Shown piece by piece: positions 49,665 to 63,646 of a stretch of 64,000 bases of DNA (position 1 is the first letter of the stretch; every line of letters begins with the position of its first letter). The notes below the pieces were generated by a model that had not been told where the DNA came from, ran no database searches, and saw only the letters and a list, made by a program, of their open reading frames with translations. The position numbers and the translations under genes were made by a program. The stretch covers positions 124,001 through 188,000 of the forward strand of contig BROI01000038.1 of NCBI GenBank assembly GCA_027923505.1, written 5' to 3'. The DNA comes from Mayamaea pseudoterrestris (taxonomy: Eukaryota > Bacillariophyta > Bacillariophyceae > Sellaphorales > Sellaphoraceae).

Positions 49665-51536
49665 ATGAGAGGATTCCGCGCACTTGTCCGTCTCGGCGTC
49701 CTTGTTGTCACGATTGATGCCTGGATTTCATCGACTCGACCAAGGCAGCAGTGCAATCATGCTCAGTTACCATGGACTTGCTTGCAAATTACCAGCAACG
49801 ATGACTACACTGATTTCAACAGTGGAGCATGGAAGCCGGGTCGTCCACCGCTCCGACGACCAATACGAGCAAGCACCACTGCGGCGAGCCAAGAACAGCG
49901 AGACGGCTTAATGGGCAATCTAAACCAAACGACTAGCGCGGCGCCCTTGCTAACAGCACATGAACAAGCCATGCAGGATCCAACACTTCTTTCATCGACC
50001 AACGCCTCCGAAGTAGTGCAATCTCCACAACTGCTGCGATCGTTGCGCGAAGCTGGCATCCAACAACTCACTCGCGTCCAGCAACAAGCCTTTCAAGAGA
50101 TTCGCGACGGCAAGAGTCTCTGCGCCCGATCCAAGACGGGAAGTGGCAAGACATTGGCATTTCTTTTACCAGTGCTTGACAAGCTGTTGTCAACAGGTAG
50201 CATCAACACCATGGAGCAGCCTAGCGTACTAATCCTCGTACCGACGCGCGAGCTCGGATTGCAGATTACGGAACAAGTCAAGGCCCTCCTAGTGCACTGT
50301 CGTCCTGAGGCGATTTCTGTCATGAGCTTGTCTGGTGGCACAACTAGTCTGGCGGCGGACCGTCGCATGTTGAGCAAGCTTAAAGGATTACCCGATATCA
50401 TTGTGGCAACGCCAGGTCGGTTACTAGATCTGATCACGGAGCAACGGGCTGGGAGCAGTTGTACCACTCGCGTTCGCGGTCGCAAATTTAGTGATATTTT
50501 GGGCGGCGTCAAGCAGGTTATCTTGGATGAAGCGGATAGGTTAATATTGGAAGGTTTCCAAAAGGAGACGACTCGCATTTTGTCGGTTCTCCCTCGTGTT
50601 GAAAAGAGGCAGACGCTTCTCTTCTCAGCGACGGTTTCCGACAAAATGAAGGAGCTCATGACTGCAATCTTGCCGAGAGAATTTGCCCTGTTGGACTGCG
50701 TTGAGAACGGTGATAGTAATGAACGGATTGAGCGATCCTTTTTGCAAGTCCCTAGCATGGACTGCTACACAACTTCTCTTATCAAAATCGTTCGCCAGGC
50801 AATGAGGAACGACTTGGATTGTCACAAGATACTTGTATTCTTTCCAACGGCTCGTCTGGTTCGATTCTTTGCCAATTTGTTTAAAGACGTTATGGACATA
50901 CCCGTATTGGAAATTCACTCGAGAATGTCACAATCGGCCAGGAACAAAGCCCGCAATGCCTTCACTCGCGCCACGCAAAGCGTCATGTTCACTAGCGACG
51001 TATCCGCCAGAGGTATGTGTTTGTCGTGCCGCATAACTCGGACTGCTTCACAACGCGTTTTTTCACATGCGTCTGTTGTTTTATCAGGTATCGATTATCC
51101 AGACGTCACATTGGTGGTCCAGTTTGGCGCTCCTTTTAACACAAACCTGAATACGCATCGGATAGGACGAACAGCTAGAGCGGGACGAACTGGCAAAGCA
51201 CTACTTGTCACGCTTCCTTTTGAGACCAAGTCCGCGAGCAGCTTTGCGCGCAAGTTTGGGTACATGAAGAGGAGTACCGACTACGATATACATGACGACG
51301 GACGAGATGACATTACTCTCCGTCATATTCGCGGTGAGATAAGCAAGTCCAAGGGCCTTCGAACAAACGCGGAGAGCGCATATATCTCGTTTCTTGCGTA
51401 CTATTGTGAGTACAGTCCAAACTTCGTTGACGCTAAAACTTTGCGTCGCGCAGCTGAGGCATTCGCTGCAGAGCTTGGGTTTGTCCAACTACCGGAATTG
51501 CCTGAACGGCTGCAGTCTAGTCTTGATAAAAGATAA
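49665..51536 (+). CDS. DEAD-box RNA helicase, probably plastid-targeted
   Basis: ATP-dependent RNA helicase. Two exons, 49665-51012 and 51088-51536, with a 75-bp intron (GTATGT...TATCAG) that is in frame and stop-free but interrupts motif V; removing it restores TSDVSARGIDYPDVTLVVQF. The product is 598 residues. Motifs in order: Q-like region GIQQLTRVQQQAFQEI, I (SKTGSGKT), Ia (PTREL), Ib (TPGRL), II (DEAD), III (SAT), V as above and VI (HRIGRTARAGRTG). The start MRGFRALVRLGVLVVTIDAW is signal-like and is followed by an aromatic residue and Ser/Arg-rich sequence, fitting secondary-plastid import; this is an inference. The frame continues 6 bp upstream to a GTG, so I use the ATG at 49665. It converges with TRRAP, with 43 bp between the stops. 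Confidence 0.9.
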   Translation: MRGFRALVRLGVLVVTIDAWISSTRPRQQCNHAQLPWTCLQITSNDDYTDFNSGAWKPGRPPLRRPIRASTTAASQEQRDGLMGNLNQTTSAAPLLTAHEQAMQDPTLLSSTNASEVVQSPQLLRSLREAGIQQLTRVQQQAFQEIRDGKSLCARSKTGSGKTLAFLLPVLDKLLSTGSINTMEQPSVLILVPTRELGLQITEQVKALLVHCRPEAISVMSLSGGTTSLAADRRMLSKLKGLPDIIVATPGRLLDLITEQRAGSSCTTRVRGRKFSDILGGVKQVILDEADRLILEGFQKETTRILSVLPRVEKRQTLLFSATVSDKMKELMTAILPREFALLDCVENGDSNERIERSFLQVPSMDCYTTSLIKIVRQAMRNDLDCHKILVFFPTARLVRFFANLFKDVMDIPVLEIHSRMSQSARNKARNAFTRATQSVMFTSDVSARGMCLSCRITRTASQRVFSHASVVLSGIDYPDVTLVVQFGAPFNTNLNTHRIGRTARAGRTGKALLVTLPFETKSASSFARKFGYMKRSTDYDIHDDGRDDITLRHIRGEISKSKGLRTNAESAYISFLAYYCEYSPNFVDAKTLRRAAEAFAAELGFVQLPELPERLQSSLDKR

Positions 51537-51579
51537 GTCATTTCTTATTCCATTGCATAAACAAATATTACGATTTATG

Positions 51580-54500
51580 TTACAGCCAAGCTTGGAAGCT
51601 TCCTTGCATTTTACACAAGTTTTCGGGGCTTCGTGCGTTCAAAATAAGTTCGATTACGCGAGCGTCGATCGGTTCGTCCTTTCCAGTCTCAAGTCTGATG
51701 GCACACTCGCAAAGTCTTCCCATGATCACCGCACTGTTTGCGGAAAAGCGATCTTTCAGTTGCTTCTCCATCTCCTGAGTTTTCGTGTCTGATTTCGGCA
51801 TTGACCGCGTGTAGAATGCAAGGAGGTCGTCTCTCATGAGCAACTTTAATATAGGCGCCAATTCTGCTTTACATATTCGAAGTGCACCGGAAACTCCACT
51901 CAGCGACAACGCAAAACGACCATCCAACAGTGGAAACCCTATCAAACTGCACAAGTTAGCCGTCAGCCGGAAAGGAAGTATAACTGTATCAATGTACCCC
52001 TGACTATTGTACGAAACTCGGAAATCCGGTGAAAAAACAGCGCCCGTGTCTTCAGCAAACGACACACGACCTGGCGTCCGTTCAGCGACGGAAAAGGCAT
52101 ACTGTAATAGACAGTTCGCTGCCCACTGCTGCGAAAAGGTCCGGCGAAAAGCGAACAGATTCTCCACTCCGCCAAGACGAGCATGGACGTGCTCTCGAAG
52201 GGCTGTAATTTCGTTCTCCGATTCAAGCTGAGCCCTCTGAAAAGCGCGTAGCCTAACTTCTGCGTGCATACCTTTTACATCAACACCATCGTCAGGAACA
52301 GTCTCGGCTCCTGACTTCACCTCGGCGTTAAATTGCAAACAGAGTCTATTAGTGTCTCTTCCTGTACGGATGCATCGCTGTAGCAGAACCTCTTCAAGCG
52401 AAGTCCTATCAGAAGGTTCGCTCACAAGACGCAGGCGCTGAGCAAGCGCGATGATGGGCTGGCTGTGAACAGCGTAATGGTTTCTCGATGCATTGATATC
52501 TGTGGCTAGGCATTTGGCAAGTATAAAATTAAACTGCGTCGTTCTCTCTTGCACCCTTGTCCAGTAAGGTACAGCGGCTTGCACCAAGAAGGCGTACGCG
52601 TTGCCATCACTGCCAACCATGGTGACGCGACGGACAACTTGGTCACCTCGGCGTAGTAGATCAACTTTTGATCGAAACTTAGTCAATTTTGCATGTAATT
52701 CGACTCGCGGTCTTCCGTCATCGTTACTGTTGGGTGGGTAGAAACCGGGAATTTCAACGGCTGCGGACCCTCCACCAAAATCACCCCCAACGCATTCATT
52801 GACTGCGGCTGTAGCCGCTGCTGCCGAGGCGGTTGCTGCTGCTTTGCGTGCAGCTGTTACTGAAGATGAAGTCGACTGTGACGCACTTGGGTCGTTGTCG
52901 CGCTCGTAACTACTATCAGAGCAGATAAACGTGTACTTAGAATCACACGAACCAGTCCACAGGCCCGGGGAGTCGCCGGCAACAAACGAAGCAAGCACTG
53001 GAGATACATCAGCCAAATCAAGAACGGTGACTTTTGACCGGGTGTTGCTAGTTTCTAATTTCGTCTTCCATTCGTTCAGTTTGCGCGTGAATTCATCCAG
53101 CGTCACAGGTGGCTCAGTATCCACCGGTGGGGCACTGGTTGGATCTGATGCCGAAACATGAAAATCAGCTTCGAAAGCCTCTTTGTATTTAGTTTTGAAC
53201 AACGATGTCTTGTTAGCTTTATCGTCTGAACGAGCAGAAGACGCAAGGTCTTTAAAGAATTTAGCTGAAATGCGCCAAATCGTCTTCCAAATGTACATGG
53301 ATGTCGATGCGTCATCGCTACGTGAAGGACTGCCCTGTTGCGTCTCGGCACGTTCCAGCAGTGCGATGATCGGTCCCAATAATTCTTCTTCGGCAGAAGG
53401 TCGGAACTTCACTATTAACTCCTCTAAAATTGCCTCTAAGGTACTCCACAAATAGGTATGCGAGCGTCTGAGTAAGGACATCATTTCTTCAGCAAGCGCA
53501 ACGGACTGCATGTGCAAGCCCGGAGTTTGCTCGCTCTTTGCGCGCTCAGCATCGCGTCGTTCAAGGTAAAATGTTCTTAAGGAATAATACGCTGCTTGTG
53601 GGTATGCTTTAACGACGCGAGCGAATAGAGTCTTGATCGCCTTTCCTTCGAGGCGACAAAAGCTCGTTAGTAACTGAGCCAACCACGGTAGCCAAACCCA
53701 AGGAGGAAGCTGACTGCCTCGGCTCTCGAGAGTGGCACAAAGAACACCCGGAGTCTCGCCATCCTTCGTCAGCATGTACAAACATTTCGGCAAATGTATC
53801 CGAGCCCCTTCATGTGAATCGATCAAAACAGCTTCCAGATAGCAACCCATGGCCTGCGCAAGGTATTGCGCTACTTTCTTCGCAGTAGTTTTCGGGTCGC
53901 CTCCGTCACTTCCAGCTTTGTCTGTCATGCTAGCAAGCGAGGAGCAAAGAGTTCCCCATGTTTCCCATGCTCGCCCATGTGTGGGACATATTTGAGGTGA
54001 GTGACAGCACGCCTGGTTTGCCTTTGAGCGACTACCAAGCGAGTTCAAGATGAGAGCTTTGATGCGAAAGAGCTCGCTCTTCTGGTACGAGTCAAAGAAC
54101 GAAAAGTTTGTCGTGTTAAGCAAATTTAAACTCCCATGCCGCTCAAGGTCGCTCGGGCCTGAACTGTAGACAAGAATCTGCTCGCGAAGTTTAAAAAATG
54201 CATCCGACACACTCATAGCACCCTCCACATCAACTGCACGACTGAGTAAGTCAAGAGAAACTTCGTTTAAATTGTGTTTGCGCGCTGCTTTGGCCATTCT
54301 TATTAGTGTCCATGGGCGATCATGCAGTCCTGCCAGCGTATTACTGTCACAATGGGCTCGAAACTTGGCGCAGATTGACTCATAAATAAAACACCTGCAT
54401 GCAACAATGTCGCCCCAAAAACTCATCGAATCTGATGTTTGCGGCAAACGGTGCCGCCAGGCGCTTAGCAGGTTTTTTAAATCGGGAAGAGTCTTCCCGC

Positions 54501-57500
54501 TCGAGTGATTTGCGGACTCCACCATCACCTGGCCTGCCTCCCGAATCTCGACAAGGCGATGGAACAAATGGAGAAGGAACATATGACAGTTGCTACCACC
54601 CGAAAGTTTTGGTAATAATTGCCAACGATGGAGTGCTAGCTGCGCACTTTGAGCGTGCAAATTTTCCACATCACTCAACTTTCCTTCCGCCACGCAAAGA
54701 ATGGTTTCGGCAATCTTAACAATAGGGTCACCAGCTTCGATGCTGGCAAGCATGTCATTTGTTGCAAGTGAACGAACGCGAGTCCAGTCATTGTTCTTCC
54801 AAGATACCTCTAGCTCCAGGTAACTGTTTGATCCCTTTGCAATTTCTTTCACCGTGTCCACTTGCTCAAGATCACGCTGTAACTCCGACCAACGCTCTTG
54901 CCAAAAATCGACTTCAAAATCACTCACGTCAACGACATTATCCGAATCCACCAAGTCAACAAGGTCTTCGTACTGGCTGACAGCTTCCTTCACCATGCCA
55001 GCTACGTCCAGAGTTATCGCTCGGTTGCTGAGCGGGTGCCGGCAGGATAGCCTAGCAAGAGCAAGACTTATTGCGTGTTCTCCTAAAAGGTGATAGCAGT
55101 GTCGAATAGCCTGCAGTGACGTCACTCCTGCAGCTTTTAAAGGATCTGGTCGCTCTATCAGATCTAGAACTTCATGCCACGCATTGTAGTTTTCGGCGAG
55201 GTAGACCAAGAAGGTATCGCTGAACACAGGCGCTGGTCGCAAAGAGCTAATGACTTTTAAAAACGAGCGAACTGTGTTTTGCGTCGAGCCAACATTGATG
55301 TCGTCCTTCAAAAATTGCGCAGGAGTCGCCCGCGACAGCAATTCTTCCAGCTGGGTCTGTATTAGAATTCGACAGCCGTCTCCTGGTAGCGCGCTCCACG
55401 CGGATCGTAATAGCTGCTCCAACAGAGTTTGGCAGACCACGGCGTTGCCATGAGATAGTAGACTGAGCGCTGATACATCAGCATTGTCTTCAATGAGATC
55501 TAGCAGCCCGTCAACAAAAATCACGCCCCAGAAACGTCCAGTTATTGCCTCGTAATTGCTTTGCATGAGTTTCGAAAGGCGATGCAGTAAACTCTTTCCA
55601 GATGTGCCGGTGTCGAAGTATGACCGAAACGATTGTTCTCGGGCAGTCAAATCTGGATTGAGCAAGCAAAACATCACTGACTTGTTGAATGAGACAATGT
55701 CGATGCCTCGTAGCTGCTCAACGAAGTGAGCCACAAAATCCACAAAGCGTTGGGCTTTCAAGTCAGGTAAGCTGACGGAGCCATTGCATATCCGCGATAA
55801 AAAGCTGCTGCGCTCGTGCGCCGTCAAGGGAATTGTATCATGGAGCAACCAAAAGCATATCATTCGACCTGCTGCAACTAGTAAATCCACGTTGTCCGTC
55901 GTGTCGAAAATTGACGCGACTAATTGAAGAAGATCCTTGCGTGCGTGAGAGAACGTGAATACAAGGTAGTCAGTGGCTGTTTGAAATGTGTCCAGTATCA
56001 GCAATAACGCCAGCTCATCTTTGGAACGCGTTTTACTTGGATGCATCGTCGCCTGTAGACACGCAGCCTGTGTAATACCCATCGTCGGACTATGATAGTC
56101 GTAATGGATAGAGTATGAAGCCTGCCGCTGTTTGCCCAAAGAATCCACAAGGTGGGTCGCCACACTGAGCAACGTTCCTGCGACTATTCCTATTCGATCA
56201 CCGCGACGTCGACAGAGTGCCAGAACAAGCTCAAGGTAAAAAGACAATGGCAAATCGCTCATTTCCTGTTCGCGCCCGCGACCTGTTGGACGACCAGGAG
56301 GAAGCGTTTTTTTGCTGACAAGTACAGTTTGAAGAATGGCGTCAACTGAGACGAGAATCGCTTTTGCAAGAGGTTGCGCATCAGCACGAATAGAAACAAG
56401 CCTGCTGAATTGTTCTTGCATTCGATTATCGTCTTTCGTAACCGCTAAACCTTTGCCAAGAAGCTCACAGATAGTTACATTATGGGTAACAAAAAACCTT
56501 TCCTGGCCGGTATCGGCTAAAATGCAAATAACCTCAATGGCAGCAGAAAGTAATCCGGGGTGTTTTTGTGACTCCCGCATCGCTTTTTCGAAGGGCTGAA
56601 TATGAACGTCAATTTCTTTCGTCGCATCTGAAAGGATTTTCGCTAAAAGTTTTGAGCATCTATCTACCAAAGAAGCACTTGTAGTGTTGTCGATCTTCTC
56701 CGAAACCAACATTTTCAAGCGCACAAGAAAGTTTACAAGCGAGCAAAGCATCTCATCGTTGCCCCAAGACAGCAGCAATTCAACCACCGAAATTGAAATT
56801 ACGCGATTCTGTAGATTCGGCGGTAAACCAAGTTTTGCTAGGGCATTAACCATATGGCTTGTGAGCTCCCCCTTCCGACTTTCGAACACTCCAGGGTTTC
56901 TAACAACCATGTGACACACATGAGCGATAAGAGGGGTAGAGCTTCCTTCTTCGAGCATTATTTTACTTGCTTGGTTGACTGACTGATTGTACAACTCACT
57001 GGGAAGGCTAACTCGAAGGGAGGGTAGTAGAGCATCAAGACTGAGGCGTACTAAATCACGTCCTTCTTGCTGACATGCTTTAAGCAATGAGCCATAAAGC
57101 TGTACCATGAGCTTTGCTTGTAGGCCGTATGCTTTGATAATATCGCAAATAACTAGGTGCGACCACCCCTTACATGTATAGTCGTCGCTCTTTAGTTGAC
57201 CCCAACAAAATTTGACTAATTGGTTGGAAAACAGTTCCAGCTTGGATTGCATATGGATGATTAGTATGTGGCAGACGATGAGAAGGGAGGCCCGAAGACG
57301 GTCGCCCGACGCATTCAGAAGAGCTTCTTTGACAAATTTCTGAACATCAAACAAATCACATTTTGCTTCCTCAGACGTCGCATATCTAAAATGTTCCTCA
57401 AGCAAAGGAATGAGAATGTAATCAGTACTGAGAACTTTTGTATCCTCGCTGCTCTCACCAGCAAGTAGCGCGAAGAATCGATGGACGACTTGTTTCTTCA

Positions 57501-60500
57501 GCTCAAAAGCGAGGGTGCGCACCAAGTGTTTAATGAAAGAGATGACAGATGCGCAGTCTTTCGTTGACGGAAGAAAGCTACCTCTGACTAGTTCAAAAAG
57601 TATATCAAGTCCTTCCTCTGGATACGACTTTGCGTAGCTCATCAGAAACGCCATTAAATAAGTTGTCTCTTTCTGATATCGGGGAGAAATGAATTGCTCA
57701 TGCTGCATTCGAAGCAGCCGCCCACGACTCCGCCAAAGCCACCGAAATGCGCGGACAATATCACCATGCTCCATGAAGTATGACTGATCATGTTCGGCAA
57801 GAATTTCAACTAGACGTAGCCCGATAATTTGACTCTCCTGCGACAATGTATCCATGTGCTTCAAAGCAGCCACGCCTTCCCTTTCCGATGTGGGCCTAGT
57901 GCCTATTCCGTGGACATACAAAGAGTCTTTTGTTGCCGGGCTTTCCGCGTTCTTATCTTGTCGTACAATGGCAAGCGGCCGTTCGAAACAAATGTTTAGC
58001 AGCATGATGGAACACTGCTTGTCACCCAGGTGCGTTCGCACAGCTTCCAACTCATTCATTTGAAGAAGCTGCAAAAAGAGTTCAGAGTACGTGGGCGTTT
58101 TTAGCCTAGGGAAAAAGAATCCGACGGTCTGATGAACATGTCGATTCAGATATTTCGCAAGCGGGCGTCGGAAGGGCGAGGTAACGAATGAAACCTTGTA
58201 TACAGGTAGTGTCGCTTCGAGCCTGATGCAAGTCTTTACAAGTGGATCAACAAAATGCGATGCTGACGGAAGCAATGAGAATATATCAACAACTGCCGCA
58301 GCAACCATAATTGCTTCGCCACCTTTCCAAGTCTCTAGACCAATAATCCCAACCGGATCTGTCCATTTCTGCAAGTGATCAAGAAGCTTGTCGCCGAGTG
58401 TTCTGTTAAACCAGTTGGATAGCAGCGAGAGTAGCCTCTTTAGTCCACGGAGTAAAGGTACTGTTAGCCTGGTGTGCTCGCGAAGGTTAAGAAGCACAGG
58501 CCTTATGCAAGTTTGCAATAATTCTTTCGGGAGACGCGTTTGTGACTTGACCGACACATCGCCAGCTGTCGTCGACAAACTTAAGCTTAATACATCCACC
58601 AAGGCAAAATGGGCTGCAGAGACTGTCTTCGCTGGCCAACATACAAGCGAGCGGAAAAACAAACTGATGACATGCGGTCTGATGTTACCTAAATAGGGCG
58701 TTCGCTTTGGTCAGAAGCTTTTATATACTCCAATTCTTTGCATTTAAAGAACTTACCAACAGGAGTCGTCGAGTCAGCGTCGAAAAAAGCGTCGCTATAT
58801 ACTTTAATAACAGAATGAAGCAGTAATATGCCCGAGACCCGCATCTGGACGCCTGCTGGAAGCTCTTCGGGACAAACCATTCTCGCGTTTCCAACATTGA
58901 AGACACAGACACGACGAAGGAAAACAGAAGACGCATGACTCGGATGTGACAGTGTTTTCGGGTCAACTTGGCCGTTTGCTAGCGCGAATCCGTTTTTGTC
59001 AACGACGCAATCTAACAAGGCTTTATCGGACATTTCACCGTCAGCAACCGAAGACAACTTTAAGAGTTCAGACAAGAAGGACATGAAATGTTGGTCCTCG
59101 GTTAAGTTGAATGACGTCGGAAAAGATTTGACAAAGAAAGCGAGCCCTTCAATGATACCGACTTGGGCTGGCAGCGGTAGCAACCTTAAGGCTCGCGAAA
59201 AGAGAAGTCGTCGTATAAACGGCATATTTCTTTGGACAAGAGCATCAGCTTTCTCAGGTTGCAAGATTTTGACGATAAAATTCGTTAGAGCAAATCTCGC
59301 TGCGAACCTGCGGACCAAGCAGCATGAAAGTGAGTCGCGTTGTTTCGTCTACATGAAGAACAATTTTGAGTAATACATACCTCATGACTTGCTGCGACGT
59401 TGTTACTTCTGTCAAAAGCAACCGAAACACTTCATCATTTGGAGAAACAATCTCGAATGCAGCCGTATCGTACACGGGGTGGTCGTCACCATGTTCCAGC
59501 GACAAAACATCCCACACACAAAATTCTTCAGAACTTTCTCGTCCAAGCCAAGGACTGCCGTATAAGTTCACACATACTCTGACGAAAAAGCGTAAGGACT
59601 CCACGACATCGCTCGTAATCTCACGAGGCACACTTTTTATTGTCACTGTGGCGGTATTTATAAGAATAAACTGCATGTCGCGACAATGCTCGGGACCAAG
59701 CTCGTCCATAACAGCGCATATCGCTCTCGTCAGCCCTCTGACACGAGTGGCTGAACAACACTCGCTGCATAGTAGCTCTAGGAGACACCCCGCTTCCAAT
59801 TTATCGCTCGCTGCCCATATCCTGGCTACATTCACCGCAACCTCCGTAGGCCTAGTCGACGTATATCCAGCAGCAAGAAACGTTGCAAGGCCTTCGTGTA
59901 GGGCGCGCTTGTTTTGGTGAACATAAAAAGCGTCGAGCAATGATGCAGCTTCTCGCGCCGTGCTAGCAATTGAAGAAGCGAAAAGGAGGCATTGACAAAC
60001 AACCAAATTCATATCGTAAACCATGCTAGAATGGTAGTCATTGTCCGCGTTGTCCATTGCAACGTCGCCATCGATTGCTTTTTTAACGACGACAAGGCAT
60101 GCCTCGGCTTGTTGCTCCAATGTCCTGTCGATTACCTTGTTGTTATACGACGCGTGATCCATGGTAAATTGTCTTGCAGCGTCACCGCAACGGACTTGGA
60201 GCATATCGACATCATCAGCAACACCCTGTTCTGCAGGTACAAGCTCTTCGTTGCGCGATGCCAATGTTTTGAGCATCTCCATGCACAGCCGCAGCGATAA
60301 CCTCAACGATATCCCACTAGCTGCAGGGTGCCCTGACCATACGCAATTGAATGCGACAGTCGGAGTGTCATCTTGGTGTTCATAAAGCCTTTGAGGAAGC
60401 GGCTCACGAAGAAACTCGCGGTTCTTGCCCCCTAGTTTCCCGAGAAGACGTAGCGTGAGCAACCCATAGGGATATGGAGCTGGCCGCAGATGGCGCGACA

Positions 60501-63394
60501 GCGACTGCATTAATGAAGCGAAGAGCTTCTTCTGCTTCGTTATCTCGGGGTAAAGGAATTGAGGATTTAGATTATCAACCCAAAACTCGAGCGTCCTCAG
60601 TCTAAAAAGTAAGGCAGCACAGGATATGAGACAAATGTTGAACAAATGCATTCACTCGTTCATCAATTACGCACCCGAGATTTACTAGATCGCCCGAGTT
60701 GGAATCCAAAGCGGGTATAATGACTCTGACGAGTAAATTCAAGTGGGGAAGTAGGCTCGACAATCGTGCTGGAATAGTCAGACACAACTCTACGGCAGTA
60801 TTTCTCACCATCTCGTCATGTGAAACACTTATGCGATAAAGTCCATTCAAGACAGTCGGTAACAATGGAAGCAAATCTCTATATGATTCTTCAAATTTTC
60901 CAGCCGAAATTGACCGAAATATGTATCGAAGGAGCATGCAGTAGTTGTCGGGCCAAACACAAGTCTGCTCCATCGACGATTTAAAGCAAACAAAGACAAT
61001 TTTTCGTAAATGCTTGCGGACCACCCCTTCATTATCTGAGAACGCCGCAAGTGATTTCAAAATACGTTCAAATAACTGCAGTAACGTTGTACCAACGCGC
61101 TTCTTGTGCTCGAGGCTTTCAAAGGGACGCTGCCCAAGCTCGTGCAAAGTCGAAGTCACTGCGAGGGCCTCGGTTTCAAGGTCATCACCGTCACAATTAA
61201 AGAAAACAACACCATCGTCCCGAGGCGAGGCAAGCTCATCCATGCGAGTTACAAGTAGTTCAAGCAAAAGGCCACAAAATTCTAAACTCGTCGTCGCATT
61301 CGATCCGAGCAGATGCCTTACAAATACCATCACAACGGAATCGTCGACAAGCGCATCAATCATCAAATTCAACCGCCGTCCAAGAATTCGTGCTAGATAG
61401 AAACCATCCAAGCCAATAAAGGTTGCGGCAAAGTAGGTTAAAGCCTCGCGATGATGCTCCGCTCGAGCCTTGTCTTCCTTAACTAACGACGACCCTGGAC
61501 CGTCTTCCTTTAACAGCCGAATGGCAGGAAACGCAGCAAGTATATATTCATCAATGAGCGCCATTTCTGTTTGTGTTATCCGTTGTAAAGCTGAATACAC
61601 TTCCTCATTGGAGCCTTGCGGATGAGGCTTGTCATCCTTTGCCCTTTGATCCCGATACGTGTGAATGTACTGGATCAAACTCTTGTTGCCAACAATGATT
61701 GCGCGCACCATAATCTGCACATCGCGCACCGTATCCGTCGGAGCTTTCGAGAGCGGGTCGGGTTCCATATCTCGCCGTGATTTCGTCAAATCGCTACCAT
61801 ACAAACGCTCGGCTTCTGCTCGCTGCTTCTCTGCCTCAAATACGCATGGAAAACATCGATTGAGTGCCTTTAACTTATCCGTCAGCGTACTAAATATTCT
61901 CACTAGCAAATCTCGTCCATGCTGCGGATTTGGATCCTTGTTATTGGTGATCACATCGCCCATGGTCAACAGCGTACGAACCGCCATATATTGTGTCGAC
62001 ATTGGTAGCACATTAGTCGAGTCGTGCAAAGCCCGAGCAAACATTAGTACAATTCGAGTCATTTGTGACATATTCAATGAGTTGCGTACATGCTGCACCA
62101 AATCGGAAAGCATGGTGAACCCCAGCGGCCGCAACAAGGCTTGGTCCGAGTACGACAAGCCCTTTCCAATCAGGACGCGCTCATCCAGCAATGCGTCAAT
62201 GTGTTTGAAAAAGCCTTTGCGAAAATCCGTGTTCAGCAAGTGTCGCGTCGCCACGAGCAACTCTTTTCGCGTTGCAATCGACTCTCGTGGGCAAGTGGTC
62301 ATTAACGTCACCACATTGGTCGCCAATTTCTCCTCGTATGGCTTGAGCTCATTGGAAAAGCTGCGGAGCAAGTATGTGACAAAGGATAGTGTCTTGGCCT
62401 GGGCAGCAACGAGCTCGCGGACACGAGAGTAGTAGGTGCGCTTGAGATTGGAGTCAGCCTCAACTTTTAAATTAGCCTGGATGATCTTATCCAAAGGAGG
62501 AGCTCGCAATGACAGCGCCTCCATCATGACGGATATCAGGACTGGAATATTCGTCTTGAGAAAGGCCGGCCAAAGTTGAAACATGAGCATGACAATGAGT
62601 GGGCTTTCCGTCAGCACGCGAAAGGACAAATTAGCCTTTAGTGCCAGTTTTTGTTGTGAACTAGAAGTAGATTGTGGTGATGTCGTCAACTCGGGGTCGG
62701 TTGAAATTGTTAACATTTCAGTGGCATCCGTGATGTCCATTGGAGTTGTTCCCTCTTTATCAGGACTAGCAGTTTCCTCGCTCGGTTGTAGGGGATTGTC
62801 GACTTCCATACTCGTATTCTTGTCATCCATGGACTGCGACAAAGCAGCTGAAGTATTCCTTGTCGAAGCTGAAGCAGCTTGCTGCAAAACGCTCTCCGTA
62901 AAGTTGCGCTGCACTGCCATTGGCAAGGATCGATACGCGCTCGCTACAAAGTCCAAGTATGGCTGCACATAATCCTGCGGCAATGAGCGATAGGCCTTGT
63001 GCAAGTCAAATATAACTCTCGACGCCAATAGTGCATTCTCTTCATAGTCTCTATTCAAAACGTCAATGCAGAGTGCGACGCAATGGGGAGCGTGCGGGCG
63101 CAGAATGGAATTGGTTGGCATTTTGCTAATGATATCCAGAATCAAATGACGTAACTTGTGTTCAATGCTGTTCGTATCTGCACTGGGAGTCGTTCTCTGC
63201 GTCAAGACGCTACTAAAAGCAGGAAGTAGCGCTGCAAGCATGAGCGGAAATTCGTTGGTGTAAACAATTTGGATCCGCTCGCGAAGCTCAGTGGCGGCTC
63301 GGAACGATTCATTCAAGTCGGTAGACAGCAGCTTCTGGCGAATTGGTTCCCAATTCATGGTGCTTGACGTGGTTTGTATGGAAGGTAATGACAT
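51580..63394 (-). CDS. TRA1: TRRAP/Tra1, scaffold of SAGA and NuA4 histone acetyltransferase complexes
   Basis: A giant PIKK-family pseudokinase that binds activators and recruits histone acetyltransferases. Four exons: 63394-60675, 60601-59381, 59307-58757 and 58688-51580, with introns of 73, 73 and 68 bp; all junctions keep frame. The product is 3,866 residues, close to animal TRRAP and yeast Tra1. HEAT-type helices fill the first ~2,500 residues (LRTLEFWVDNLNPQFLYP, LLRLLGKLGGKNREFL). The FAT domain follows (QICPTHGRAWETWGTL). The kinase-like domain has MVGSDGNAYAFLVQ and AVHSQPIIALAQRLRLV but lacks the catalytic HRD and DFG residues, as expected for TRRAP. The FATC end is NLCKMQGSFQAWL. 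An Ala-rich low-complexity insert and a Gly patch precede the kinase-like domain. The start ATG at 63394 leads into MNWEPIRQKLLS. Confidence 0.94.
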
Positions 63395-63646
63395 GCTGAT
63401 GTACTTGGTATCGCTCTTGCTCTTAGTCCGGTTGTCGATATTGCCGATCGAAAATGTGATGAGCTCATGGTCGCAGCATCAAAGGTGCGACACCAAGTGA
63501 CACAGTTCGTTTTTAGAATCGTACCGGTTATGAGATGAAGACGGACAGACGCCACTGCGCGTCCAACCAAGTGCGAGTTGTTCACTGTTCTTTCGCAGCT
63601 TGATTTCCACCAGATATAAATCAAAAGGTTAACAACTAGTTCAACA
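63395..63646. promoter_or_regulatory. divergent promoter between TRRAP and the basic nuclear protein
   Basis: A 252-bp region separating two outward-facing starts. A TATA-like ATATAAAT occurs at 63614-63621, 33 bp before the plus-strand ATG. Confidence 0.4.
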